From assembly GCF_001544795.2 (NCBI RefSeq), contig NZ_FCOI02000010.1, positions 167,150-231,149 on the forward strand: a stretch of 64,000 nucleotides of DNA, read 5' to 3'. Numbering within the stretch: the stretch's first letter is position 1; every line of letters starts with the position of its first letter. The notes beneath the pieces were generated by a model. The model saw only the letters and a program-made list of their open reading frames with translations. It was not told where the DNA came from and did no database searches. This DNA is from Caballeronia temeraria (GTDB lineage: Bacteria; Pseudomonadota; Gammaproteobacteria; Burkholderiales; Burkholderiaceae). Below are positions 8,288 to 16,544 of this stretch, in pieces. The translations under genes and the position numbers were made by a program.

Positions 8288-9601
8288 ATGATCGAGACGA
8301 TCTGGTTTCTCGTCGTGGGCGGCGTGCTCATTTTCATGGGCCTCGCCAGTTCGATGTTCAAGCGCCTGCCGATCAGCACCGCGATGTGCTACCTCGCGAT
8401 CGGCTTCGCGATGGGCCCGGGCACGGCCAATCTCCTCACGCTCGACCTCGCGACCGACGCAACGGTCCTCAGGCGCATCACCGAGGTCGCGATGCTCGTG
8501 TCGCTCTTCGCGATCGGCCTGAGGCTGCGCGTGCCGCCCACCGACCGCATCTGGCTCCTGCCGATCCGCCTCGGCCTCGTCGCGATGGTGCTCACCGTCG
8601 CCGTACTCGCGCTCTTCGGCGTCTACGTGCTCGGGCTCAGTTGGGGACCGTCGCTGCTACTCGCCGCGATGCTCGCGCCAACCGACCCCGTGCTCGCGCA
8701 CGACGTGCAGGTGGAAACGCCCGGCGACATCGACCTGTTGCGCTTTTCATTGACGGGCGAAGGCGGGCTCAACGACGGCATCGCGCTGCCGTTCGCGTTG
8801 CTCGGTATCGCGGTGTGCCGCTTCGAGGCGAAACCGGGCGAGGCGTTGCATTGGGGCTTCGCATTGCAGGCGATGTGGGGCATCGCGGGCGCGCTCGTGA
8901 GCGGCTGGCTGCTCGGCGCGCTGTCGGTTCGGCTCGTCGCGTGGCTGCGCACGCGCCACGGGCAGGCGCTCGGGCCGGAAGGCTTCTATGCGCTCGGGCT
9001 CATCGCGCTGTCGTACGGCGTGGCCGAATTGCTGCACACATACGCGTTTCTCGCGGTATTCGCCGCCGGTCTCGCAATGCGCCGCGTCGAGCAGAAGCAG
9101 AGCGGCGACAAGTCCGCGCGCCAAGCGGTCGGCAAGATCGATGCGGACGATGTCGGCGCCGCTGCGGCCGATCCCGAACGCGCCCACGCATTCATGGCCG
9201 AGCGCGTGCACGGCTTCACAATCGAGCTGGAACGCATCGCCGAAGTGGCGATCATGCTGATGGTCGGCGCCGTGCTCGCGACGATGTGGCGCGACGTATT
9301 CACCTGGCAGGCGACCGTGCTCATCGGCGCGCTCTTTCTGGTGTTGCGGCCGGCGGCGGTCGAGGCATCACTCATCGGCTCGCAGGCGACGGGCGCGCAG
9401 CGACGGCTCATGAGCTGGTTCGGCATACGCGGCGTCGGCTCGTTCTATTATTTGCTCTATGCATTCGAACATGCGCCGCGCGATGTGACCGCGCCACTCG
9501 TGCCGCTCGTCATCGGGACCATCGCCGCTTCGGTCATCGTGCACGGCATCAGCGCGACGCCGCTCATGAACCGGTATCAGCGCGCGCGAACCGATGCATG
9601 A
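8288..9601 (+). CDS. Cation:proton antiporter (CPA1-type)
   Basis: A 437-residue polytopic inner-membrane protein with about 11-12 hydrophobic segments. The Na+/H+ exchanger fold is shown by LAAMLAPTDPVLAHDVQV (about residues 130-147) and GEGGLNDGIALPFALL, which hold the family's conserved acidic residues. A hydrophilic segment at about 268-310 (QKQSGDKSARQ...PERAHAF) lies between membrane segments. It probably exchanges Na+ or K+ for H+. Its stop overlaps the start of the next gene (ATGA), so the two are likely co-translated. Divergent from the oxidoreductase. Confidence 0.9.
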   Translation: MIETIWFLVVGGVLIFMGLASSMFKRLPISTAMCYLAIGFAMGPGTANLLTLDLATDATVLRRITEVAMLVSLFAIGLRLRVPPTDRIWLLPIRLGLVAMVLTVAVLALFGVYVLGLSWGPSLLLAAMLAPTDPVLAHDVQVETPGDIDLLRFSLTGEGGLNDGIALPFALLGIAVCRFEAKPGEALHWGFALQAMWGIAGALVSGWLLGALSVRLVAWLRTRHGQALGPEGFYALGLIALSYGVAELLHTYAFLAVFAAGLAMRRVEQKQSGDKSARQAVGKIDADDVGAAAADPERAHAFMAERVHGFTIELERIAEVAIMLMVGAVLATMWRDVFTWQATVLIGALFLVLRPAAVEASLIGSQATGAQRRLMSWFGIRGVGSFYYLLYAFEHAPRDVTAPLVPLVIGTIAASVIVHGISATPLMNRYQRARTDA

Positions 9602-10212
9602 CCTTCGCCTTTTCTTTCGAGGACCGACCCGGCGTGAAGCATCTGATCTTCTTCTGCGGACATGCCGGCACCGGCAAGACGACGCTCGCCAAACGCCTCT
9701 TCGCGCCGCTGATGCAGGCGAGCGGCAAGCCCTTCTGTCTGCTCGACAAGGACACGCTCTACGGCGCGTATAGCGCGGCCGCGATCGGCGCGCTGACCGG
9801 CGATCCGCACGACCGCGACAGCCCGCTTTTTATCGAGCATTTCCGCGATCCGGAGTATCGCTGTCTCATCGATACGGCCGCCGAAAATCTCGCGCTCGGC
9901 GTGAGTGCCGTGATTGTCGCCCCGCTTACGCGCGAGGTGCGCAATGCACGGCTTTTCGATCGCGCGTGGCTCGGCATCGATGGCGACGTCGACATTCGCG
10001 TCGTCTGGGTGCATGTCGATGAGGATGTCGCGCGTGAACGCATCGTCGCGCGCGGCGATCCGAACGATGCGTACAAGCTCGCGCATTGGGAGGAATATCG
10101 CGAGCGTCTCTTTGTTCCCGATGAGGCGCTCGCCCGAACGCTCGTGATGTTCGACAACACCGCGCCGTCCGATCAGGCGCACGACGAACTGCTCGTGCGC
10201 CTCATTGGTTAA
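9598..10212 (+). CDS. P-loop NTPase, small-molecule kinase-like (AAA family)
   Basis: A 204-residue protein with a Walker A motif, FCGHAGTGKTTLAKRL (about residues 19-34), and a downstream VWVHVDEDVARERIVARGD segment. The latter resembles the lid region of nucleoside, gluconate or zeta-type kinases. The ATG at 9598 overlaps the TGA of the antiporter gene by four bases, which fixes the start and suggests a shared transcript. The substrate is not recognisable; a link to antiporter function is only suggested by the coupling. Confidence 0.75.
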   Translation: MTFAFSFEDRPGVKHLIFFCGHAGTGKTTLAKRLFAPLMQASGKPFCLLDKDTLYGAYSAAAIGALTGDPHDRDSPLFIEHFRDPEYRCLIDTAAENLALGVSAVIVAPLTREVRNARLFDRAWLGIDGDVDIRVVWVHVDEDVARERIVARGDPNDAYKLAHWEEYRERLFVPDEALARTLVMFDNTAPSDQAHDELLVRLIG

Positions 10213-11318
10213 GCAGCGGCGAGCTGTCGAGCCGTCGCCACCGCGTTCGCGCCTTCGTACAGCTTGCCGAAGCGGTTGTTCAGAAACGCGGCGAGCGGCA
10301 CCTGTTCCTGACGCACGAAGCCGCTTTGCGGCAGCACGCCTTCGCGGAAAAGATCGAGTTCCGCGCAAATCGCGCCGGCGGTCGTGATCTGGATCGCGCT
10401 CATCGGCACGCCGCACACGTCCTTCGCGAAGATCTTGCGCGTGAACACGTCCTGCACGAGTTGTCCGCGACGCATGCCCGTCACCGTCACGAAGATCAGC
10501 ACGACGTCCTGCGCCGTCGACGGCACCGCGCGCTTCAACATCGTCTTGAGACCGTCACGGTCGGTGGACATGCGCAGATCGTCGAGCAGGAACTTCATCA
10601 GATCGCGATGGCCCGGATAGCGCACCGACTTGTAGTCGAGCGTCTCGACCTTGCCCGCGAGCGTTTCGCATAACGTGCCGAGTCCGCCCGACGTATTGAA
10701 CGCTTCATACTCGATGCCATCGAGCGAAAAATGTTCGACGCCTTCGAGCGGCTGCACCCATTGCGTGCGCCCTTCGCGAATCGCCTCGCACGGCTGGCAA
10801 TACTCGTTGATGAGGCCGTCGATGCTCCACGTGAGGTTGTACTTCAGCGCATTCGTCGGGAACTCGGGCAGCGCGCCGACGCGCATTTTCACTTCGCGCA
10901 CATCGTCGAGACGCTTCGCCAGATCATGCGCGACGATGCCGATGAAACCCGGCGCAAGACCGCATTGCGGCATGAAGGCAAGCTCCGAGTCGTCCGCGAT
11001 CGCGCGGATCGCGTGCGTCGCGCGCACGTCCTCGGTCAGATCGAAATAATGCACGCCCGCCGCTTTCGCCGCCGACGCGACGTTGATCGCGAGGTAGTAA
11101 GGCAGCGCGTTGACGAGCGCATCGAAGCCGGCGAGCGCTTGACGCAGCGCCGGCGTATCCGCGGAATCGACGCGGCGCGTCGGGATGCCTTGCACATCGA
11201 GAAGCGCGAGCGCGTGTTCGTCGCGATCGAACGCGACGACGTCGAAATCCCCCGTTTCGCGCAGCAAATGGGCAATGCTCTGACCGATCAATCCGGCGCC
11301 GACGAGGGCCACTTTCAT
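10209..11318 (-). CDS. Saccharopine dehydrogenase-family oxidoreductase (lysine 6-dehydrogenase-like)
   Basis: A 369-residue NAD(P)-dependent enzyme. The Rossmann motif VALVGAGLIGQSIAHLL is at residues 3-19, and the catalytic-domain text (ALPYYLAINVASAAKAAGVHYFDLTED, PQCGLAPGFIGIVAHDLAKRL) matches the saccharopine/lysine 6-dehydrogenase family. I prefer ATG 11318 because GGAG lies six bases before it; the ATG two codons upstream abuts the Shine-Dalgarno. It follows an AsnC regulator gene on the same strand by 146 bp, consistent with amino-acid-responsive control and a role in lysine catabolism. The exact substrate is inferred. Confidence 0.85.
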   Translation of the reverse strand: MKVALVGAGLIGQSIAHLLRETGDFDVVAFDRDEHALALLDVQGIPTRRVDSADTPALRQALAGFDALVNALPYYLAINVASAAKAAGVHYFDLTEDVRATHAIRAIADDSELAFMPQCGLAPGFIGIVAHDLAKRLDDVREVKMRVGALPEFPTNALKYNLTWSIDGLINEYCQPCEAIREGRTQWVQPLEGVEHFSLDGIEYEAFNTSGGLGTLCETLAGKVETLDYKSVRYPGHRDLMKFLLDDLRMSTDRDGLKTMLKRAVPSTAQDVVLIFVTVTGMRRGQLVQDVFTRKIFAKDVCGVPMSAIQITTAGAICAELDLFREGVLPQSGFVRQEQVPLAAFLNNRFGKLYEGANAVATARQLAAA

Positions 11319-11415
11319 GTTCATCTCCTTTGTGTGTGCGTGTTGGCCGATACACTTCTTCACACAGTTTAGGAGCACGCGAATACTGATCCTAGACGCA
11401 AAATGATGCGCTTCG

Positions 11416-11432
11416 ACGACGTATTTCGTCGT
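11416..11432. promoter_or_regulatory. Candidate Lrp/AsnC operator upstream of the saccharopine-dehydrogenase-like gene
   Basis: ACGACG (11416-11421) and CGTCGT (11427-11432) form a dyad around TATTT, an AT centre flanked by GC arms as in many AsnC/Lrp sites. It lies about 100 bp before the enzyme gene, right after the asnC-family gene. Evidence is symmetry and location only. Confidence 0.35.
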
Positions 11433-11464
11433 TTCGACGATCGATCACTACGATTCGTATCGAC

Positions 11465-11920
11465 TCAACCTGCGCGATCGATTTTGCGCGCGAGGATGAT
11501 GGACGTCGTCGTCCGTTCGACGCCTTCCAGCGCGCCGATTTCATCGAGCAGATCGTTCAGGCGGTCGGGAGAATCGGCGCGCAGCCAGGCGACGTAATCG
11601 AACTCGCCGCTCACCGCGCAGAGCAACTGAATCTCCGGCATGCGCGCAAAGCGCTTCTGCAGGTCGCGGCCGTACTTCGGCGTGAGCTTGATGCCGACAT
11701 ACGCCTGAATGCTCGCATCGAGCACATCCTGACCGAGCCGCACGCCGTAACCCGCGATCACGTTGTTCTTCTCGAGCCGCGCAATGCGGGCGATGACCGT
11801 CGTGCGCGCGACGCCCAGTTGCCGCGCGAGATTCGCAACGCTCTCGCGCGCGTTCATCTGCAAAAGCGCGACGAGATTGCGGTCGATGTCGTCGAGCTGA
11901 TCGAGGCGCGGCGGTCTCAT
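11465..11920 (-). CDS. Lrp/AsnC family transcriptional regulator
   Basis: A 151-residue regulator. The N-terminal helix-turn-helix spans about residues 6-60 (LDDIDRNLVALLQMNARESVANLARQLGVARTTVIARIARLE), and the C-terminal RAM effector/oligomerisation domain follows (VGIKLTPKYG to ERTTTSIIL). Proteins of this family sense amino acids and often control an adjacent catabolic gene. The neighbour downstream on the same strand is the saccharopine-dehydrogenase-like enzyme, the likely target. A perfect dyad lies in its own upstream region at 11966-11981. Confidence 0.92.
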   Translation of the reverse strand: MRPPRLDQLDDIDRNLVALLQMNARESVANLARQLGVARTTVIARIARLEKNNVIAGYGVRLGQDVLDASIQAYVGIKLTPKYGRDLQKRFARMPEIQLLCAVSGEFDYVAWLRADSPDRLNDLLDEIGALEGVERTTTSIILARKIDRAG

Positions 11921-11965
11921 GTGGGCGTCGTCCTTGGCGTTTTGTGTTTTGCGTTATGCGTTTTG

Positions 11966-11981
11966 AATGCCATCTGGCATT
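11966..11981. promoter_or_regulatory. Perfect dyad upstream of the asnC-family gene
   Basis: AATGCCA and TGGCATT flank a two-base spacer, 46 bp before the AsnC-family start codon. It could be an autoregulatory operator. It also lies within a stretch of degenerate AAAACGC/AAAATGC repeats (about 11937-11992), so the symmetry could be part of that repeat instead. Confidence 0.35.
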
Positions 11982-12025
11982 TTGTGTTTAGCATTATCGC
12001 CGAGACGCTATGCAAACAACGCCGG

Positions 12026-12916
12026 TCAGACGCCGAGCTTCGTCACCATGAAATCGACAAAACTCGCGAGCTTGGGCGTCGCGCGCGTATCGCGTGGATA
12101 GACCAAATGCACAGGCGATGGCTTCGGCAGGAAGTCCTGCAGCACGGCGACGAGCGCGCCGCTTTTCAGCTCGTCGTCGACGAGTGCGTGCGGCTGAAGC
12201 ACGAGACCGAAGCCCGCGAGCGCCGCCTTCTTGAGCGCCTGCCCGTTGTTCGTGCGAAAGCGCGCGGACTGGGTGCGGCGCGCGTGCATCGTGTCGTCCT
12301 CGCCTTCGAGCCGCCAGCCCGCCTCGCGGCCCAGATGCACGAAGCCCAGGCACTCGTGGCTCGCGAGATCGGCGGGCGTCGTGGGCGTGCCTGTGCGCGC
12401 GAGATAGGAAGGCGCCGCGCATACCGTCATCGCGTACGGTTCGAGCGGGCGCGCGACGAAGCTCGAATCGGCGAGCGTGCCGATGCGCACGGCAGCGTCG
12501 AACCCCTCTTCCACGATATCGACCATGCGGTTGGTCAGATCGAGCTCGACGCTGATTTGCGCGAACGCCGCGAGAAATTCGGTCACGGCCGGCGTGACGA
12601 ACTGCACGCCGTATGTCAGCGGCGCGGTGACGCGCAGTACGCCGCGCGGCGTCGCGCTCATGGATTCGGCGAGGGAATCGGCGGAATCGACTTCCGCGAG
12701 AATGCGCCGGCAGCGTTCGTAATATTCGCGGCCGATCTCGGTCAGACTCTGGCGACGCGTCGTGCGCACGATGAGCCGTGCATCGAGCCGCGCTTCCAGC
12801 GCCTGCAGATGCTTGCCGGCCATCGGCGCGGATATCGAAAAGCGTCCGGCGGCGGCGCTCAGGCTGCCCGCCTCGACGATGGCGACGAAGACCCGCATGC
12901 TCAACAAGGTATCCAC
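12026..12916 (-). CDS. LysR-family transcriptional regulator
   Basis: A 296-residue LysR-type protein: HTH in residues 1-60 (MRVFVAIVEAGSLSAAAGRFSISAPMAGKHLQALE, then RLIVRTTRRQSLTEIG), effector domain after about residue 90 with MVDIVEEGFDAAVRIG. I place the start at GTG 12916 (fMet-DTLLSMRVFV), where family members begin; the frame is open upstream to 13219 but those residues are unlike any LysR protein. ATG 12898 is an alternative. Its target is unclear: it is divergent from the Spy/CpxP-like gene but no metabolic gene is adjacent. Confidence 0.88.
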   Translation of the reverse strand: MDTLLSMRVFVAIVEAGSLSAAAGRFSISAPMAGKHLQALEARLDARLIVRTTRRQSLTEIGREYYERCRRILAEVDSADSLAESMSATPRGVLRVTAPLTYGVQFVTPAVTEFLAAFAQISVELDLTNRMVDIVEEGFDAAVRIGTLADSSFVARPLEPYAMTVCAAPSYLARTGTPTTPADLASHECLGFVHLGREAGWRLEGEDDTMHARRTQSARFRTNNGQALKKAALAGFGLVLQPHALVDDELKSGALVAVLQDFLPKPSPVHLVYPRDTRATPKLASFVDFMVTKLGV

Positions 12917-13080
12917 TGCGTTTATTTCCAGAGTCGTTTCGAATGTAAGCAGTTGTGGCAATACGGGCGAATCCGCATGCACTCGTGATACTAATATCCG
13001 CCGATGGCGTGATCGTCGCGCTTCCTTTCGGCGCGGCTTACGAAGCACGCCGCTTTCCATATCGATCGAAGGTAACCCGA

Positions 13081-13596
13081 ATGAAAAGAACACTCGTTGC
13101 ATTGGCCGCATTTTGCGCATTGAGCCCGGTTTTCGCACAGCCGTCGGCGCCCGCTGCGGCATCGTCGCCCGCCGCTCAGACCGCGGCATCGGCACCGGCC
13201 GGCAGCAAGCGCGAGGCACGCGTCGAGGAGCGTATCAAGGAACTGCATTCGAGCCTCAAGATCACGCCGCAGCAGGAAGATCAGTGGTCGAAGTTCGCCG
13301 ATGTCATGCGCGACAACGGCCGCACGATGGCCGATCTGTACCGGCAGCGCATCGCGCAGCGCGACACGATGTCCGCGCTCGATGACATGAAGCAATACGA
13401 GCAGATCACCCAGGCCAACGCCGATGGCACGAAGCGCCTCGTCGAAGCTTTCGAGCCGCTTTACGCGAGCCTTTCGCCCGAGCAGAAGAAGCTGGCCGAT
13501 ACGAGCTTCCGCTCGGAGCACGGCAAGCCGCGTCACAGCGCGCATCGTCATCCGCATGCGGCGGGCGCGGATGCGGCATCGGCAACGAAACCCTGA
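13081..13596 (+). CDS. Spy/CpxP-like periplasmic protein (LTXXQ motif)
   Basis: A 171-residue exported protein with a signal peptide, MKRTLVALAAFCALSPVFA, cleaved before QPSAP. A low-complexity Ala/Pro/Ser linker (about 20-42) precedes a helical domain with two LTXXQ-type motifs, ITPQQEDQWSKFADVM (about 61-76) and LSPEQKKLAD (about 131-140). This is the signature of Spy/CpxP proteins, periplasmic chaperones or stress sensors. The His-rich tail (HRHPH) may bind metal. The start at ATG 13081 is set by the signal peptide. A strong terminator follows. Confidence 0.85.
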   Translation: MKRTLVALAAFCALSPVFAQPSAPAAASSPAAQTAASAPAGSKREARVEERIKELHSSLKITPQQEDQWSKFADVMRDNGRTMADLYRQRIAQRDTMSALDDMKQYEQITQANADGTKRLVEAFEPLYASLSPEQKKLADTSFRSEHGKPRHSAHRHPHAAGADAASATKP

Positions 13597-13610
13597 AGCA
13601 GGACGGCACA

Positions 13611-13645
13611 AAAGAGCCCGCATCGCGCGATGCGGGCTCTTTTTC
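13611..13645 (+). terminator. Rho-independent terminator after the Spy-like gene
   Basis: AAAGAGCCCGCATCGC (13611-13626) is perfectly complementary to GCGATGCGGGCTCTTT (13627-13642), giving a long GC stem closed by a CGCG tetraloop, followed by further T residues. It is a textbook intrinsic terminator. Confidence 0.93.
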
Positions 13646-13715
13646 GTTCGCCGGGTGCAAAATGGCGCGAATGCCGTTACGATCCCGCTCCGCCCACGTC
13701 ATTCCCAATCCCGCC

Positions 13716-14144
13716 ATGCTCCATCTTTCGCAACTCGATCTCGCCACCGATCCCGCCGCGCGCCGCGTCGTGAAGGACGAAGCCGTCGCCGTCGAATTCG
13801 CGGCCGCAGCCGGTGAACTCATGAGCCTCGAAGGACCGAATCGCTATGCGAGCGGCGATGCGATCGTCAGCGGCGCCGGCGGCGAACGCTGGGTCGTGTC
13901 GCGCGAGCGCTTCGATGCGAAGTACGTGCCCGAAGGCGGCATCGCGCACGGCGAGGCGGGCACGTATCGCAACCGTCCGAGCGTGGTGCTCGCGAAGGAG
14001 ATGCGCAAGCCCTTCTCCATCGCGCGCTCCGCAGCCGGCGACATCCTGACCGGCGACGCCGGCGACTGGGTCATGCAATACGCGCCGGGCGATTACGGCG
14101 TCGTGAAAGCGGCGCGCTTCGCCAAGGTCTATCGCGACGCTTGA
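13716..14144 (+). CDS. PGDYG-domain conserved protein
   Basis: A 142-residue soluble protein of unknown function. The C-terminal text GDWVMQYAPGDYGVVKAARFAKVY carries the PGDYG motif that names a small Pfam family. RYASGDAIVSG and an RPSVVLAKEM segment precede it. There is no signal peptide or membrane segment. I start it at ATG 13716 (MLHLSQLDLATDP); the open frame upstream to 13662 overlaps the region just after the terminator and is Arg-rich. It converges with the next gene, with seven bases between the stops. Confidence 0.65.
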   Translation: MLHLSQLDLATDPAARRVVKDEAVAVEFAAAAGELMSLEGPNRYASGDAIVSGAGGERWVVSRERFDAKYVPEGGIAHGEAGTYRNRPSVVLAKEMRKPFSIARSAAGDILTGDAGDWVMQYAPGDYGVVKAARFAKVYRDA

Positions 14145-14151
14145 GCCGCGC

Positions 14152-14517
14152 TCAGGCGAAGTCCTCGCCCATTTCGATGTCCACTTCACGCGGCACGGTC
14201 TGGCCGTCCGCGTACATCTCTTCGAGCGATCCGAGCGTCGCTTCCACATAGGCGCGCAACACCGCATAGCTGCGCGCGTGCATGCGCGGCGGCATCGCAC
14301 GATAACGCGCGAGCGCGGCCGGATCGAAGCGCACGTCGATCGTGATGCGCCGCGCGCTCGAACCGAAGCGCATCGCCACGTAGTGAATCACGAGCGAAGT
14401 CCGGCCTTCATCGTCCTTGCGTTCGGCGAATTGCGTCTGCTCGGGAAAGAGATCGCAGATCACGTGCGCGAGCATGTCGATGTCCGCGCTCGGGCAGTCG
14501 TATTGATAGTCGTCCAT
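14152..14517 (-). CDS. Conserved hypothetical protein (possibly DUF5594)
   Basis: A 121-residue acidic soluble protein beginning MDDYQYDCPSADIDMLAHVICDLFPEQTQFAERKDDEGRT. I recognise no catalytic motif. It resembles Burkholderia proteins I remember as DUF5594, but that label is from memory and uncertain. The start at ATG 14517 removes a non-conserved extension. It lies 40 bp after the YhfC-family gene on the same strand, so it may be the last gene of a ptxS-yhfC transcript. Confidence 0.55.
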   Translation of the reverse strand: MDDYQYDCPSADIDMLAHVICDLFPEQTQFAERKDDEGRTSLVIHYVAMRFGSSARRITIDVRFDPAALARYRAMPPRMHARSYAVLRAYVEATLGSLEEMYADGQTVPREVDIEMGEDFA

Positions 14518-14557
14518 TCGATGTCGATATTCGATTGAAGCCGAGAGCGCAATCGGC

Positions 14558-15349
14558 TTATCTGCCCTGCGCCGCGGCACGCCGATAGTAGCGCACGAGC
14601 GCGGCCGCGACGATCACGCCGAGCACGAGATACACGGCGTCGGCGGCGATGAGCGGCACGAGCCGCGCCTGAAAGAGCGCCGCAGGCAAGCCGACGAGCG
14701 CATGCGCCGCGATGAGAAACGCGAGCGCGTGCCGCGAGCGTTCGCGCAGCATTTGCCACATCAGCGCGGAAAAGCCGAGTTGCAGCACGAACGCACCCGC
14801 ACGCTCGACCAAAAAAATGCCCGCCGAAACCGGCGACAAGCTCATCAGCACGAGATGAATGCGCGCGATGGCTTCGAGCGGCGCGTTGGCGAAATGCGCA
14901 TCGAGCGTGCCGCGATTCGCGAGCACCGCATAGACGATCCATTGCGTCTGCACGAGCACGCCGACGATCCACGCTTCCGCCCCGCCGTGCCCGATGCCGT
15001 AACCGAGCGCCGGCCCGTGCCGGTCGAGCGCGCCCGGCTCGCGCGAGATGAGCCATTTCATCGCCAGAAAACGTCCGACTTCCTCGCACAGGCCCGCCGC
15101 GATCGCGCCATAGATGACGAACACCGCGGGATTCGCGAGCCACGCCGAGGTGACCGGATTGCTCAACATGAAGCCATGCAGCGCACGTTCGATGACCATC
15201 GCGAAGAGCGCGAATGTGGCGATGCCGAGAATCGCCTCGCGCGGCACGATCGCGAAGCGCGGCTGCAGCTTCCTGTAAAGCACGATGGGCATCGCGGCGA
15301 TGATGAGCGTCGCGAGCGCGAGGCTCAGCAAGGTCGTCACACTGACCAT
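14558..15349 (-). CDS. YhfC-family putative intramembrane metalloprotease
   Basis: A 263-residue protein with about seven transmembrane segments. Motif GLCEEVGRFLAMKWL (about residues 87-101) has the Glu-Glu-x-x-x-Arg pattern of CPBP/YhfC peptidases, and GYGIGHGGAEAWIVG (about 116-130) supplies conserved His and Glu candidates; SPVSAGIFLVERAGAF follows. These fit an integral-membrane zinc protease, although activity of the family is mostly predicted. Its ATG (15349) directly abuts the ptxS stop (15350-15352), suggesting co-transcription with that regulator. Substrate unknown. Confidence 0.75.
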   Translation of the reverse strand: MVSVTTLLSLALATLIIAAMPIVLYRKLQPRFAIVPREAILGIATFALFAMVIERALHGFMLSNPVTSAWLANPAVFVIYGAIAAGLCEEVGRFLAMKWLISREPGALDRHGPALGYGIGHGGAEAWIVGVLVQTQWIVYAVLANRGTLDAHFANAPLEAIARIHLVLMSLSPVSAGIFLVERAGAFVLQLGFSALMWQMLRERSRHALAFLIAAHALVGLPAALFQARLVPLIAADAVYLVLGVIVAAALVRYYRRAAAQGR

Positions 15350-16441
15350 TCAGATTCCTTGTGATGCTTGTTGCGCGTCGTCGTGATTCGCGCGTGCCGT
15401 CGATGCGCGCACGACGAGCTCGCCCGGCAGCAGGCATTCGCGCGCGGGCATCGCGGCGCCGCCGAGACGCTCGTGAAGAAATTCGACCGCGCGCCGGCCA
15501 ATATCGTACGTCGGCTGGCGGACGGTCGTCATGCCGGCGAGCTGCGCCCATTCGGAATCGTCGATCGACATCAGCGCGACGCTCGCCTGCCAGTCCGCGC
15601 CGTGACGCTCCTTCAGATGCACCGCGACGCGCAGCGCGACCGGCCCGTTCGCCGCGAACAATGCGACGCGCTTGCCCGCCGCTTTCGCCGCCGCGACGCG
15701 TGTGTCGAGTTCGGCGAGCGCGGGCGATGCATCGGCGAGATCGATTACGAGCGTCGAGCCGCTCGCATCGAGCGCCGCGACGGTCTCGCGAAACGCGGCC
15801 TCGCGCAGGCGCCGCGAGCTCACGTGCGTGACGGGCTGCACGATGAACAGCAGTTCGTCGAAACCTTCGTCGACGAGATGACGCGTCGCGATCTGCACGG
15901 CGGCGGGATTGTCGAGCCCGACCATGTCGGTGATGAAACCTTCGACGGAGCGATCGACGAGCACGACCGGAATGCCGCCGCGCGCGAAGCCTTGCAGCAG
16001 TTCTTCCTTCACACCGAGCGCATTGACGATGACGCCTTCGACGCGATACGTCGTCAGCAATTGCAGATAGCGCCGCTCCATGTCGATTTCGTTGGCTGCG
16101 TGACAGATGAGCGGCATGTAGCCGAGCGCGTGGCACGCGGCCTCGACGCCTTGCAGCACTTCGACGGAATAGGGATTGGTGAGGTCGGCGAGCAGCATGC
16201 CGATCAGACGATTGCGGCCGCGTTTCAGGCCGCGCGCCATCTGGTTCGGCCGATAGTCGAGCTTGGCGATGGCCGCCTCGATGCGCTCGCGCAGATCGGG
16301 CGACAGCACGCCGATCTCGCCGTTCAGATAGCGCGAAATGCTGGTCTTGCCAGTACCGGCTTCGCGGGCGACATCGGTGATGGTCGCGCGGCGCGCGCCG
16401 AACGCGCTCGGGCGGTTCGTCAGTGTGGGATCGTCGGACAT
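15350..16441 (-). CDS. ptxS: LacI-family repressor, PtxS-like (2-ketogluconate regulon)
   Basis: A LacI-type repressor of 363 residues. The N-terminal HTH is ATITDVAREAGTGKTSISRYLNGEIGVLSPDLRERI (about 19-54), with a hinge helix NQMARGLKRGRNRLIGML and a periplasmic-binding-like effector domain. It sits directly after kguD, and a perfect palindrome matching the known PtxS operator core lies before kguE, so it is most likely the 2-ketogluconate-responsive repressor PtxS. I chose ATG 16441 (MSDDPT); an in-frame ATG at 16456 is possible. Symbol rests on context and operator as much as on sequence. Confidence 0.82.
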   Translation of the reverse strand: MSDDPTLTNRPSAFGARRATITDVAREAGTGKTSISRYLNGEIGVLSPDLRERIEAAIAKLDYRPNQMARGLKRGRNRLIGMLLADLTNPYSVEVLQGVEAACHALGYMPLICHAANEIDMERRYLQLLTTYRVEGVIVNALGVKEELLQGFARGGIPVVLVDRSVEGFITDMVGLDNPAAVQIATRHLVDEGFDELLFIVQPVTHVSSRRLREAAFRETVAALDASGSTLVIDLADASPALAELDTRVAAAKAAGKRVALFAANGPVALRVAVHLKERHGADWQASVALMSIDDSEWAQLAGMTTVRQPTYDIGRRAVEFLHERLGGAAMPARECLLPGELVVRASTARANHDDAQQASQGI

Positions 16442-16544
16442 AGTGGTCGTGGGCACGCGCTTCGCCGTGAAACGTGGCGCGATGCGGTCATTATCGTTCT
16501 CCTCGCATCGCGCATGTTAGCGCATGCCCGCGCGACCCCGTTTT

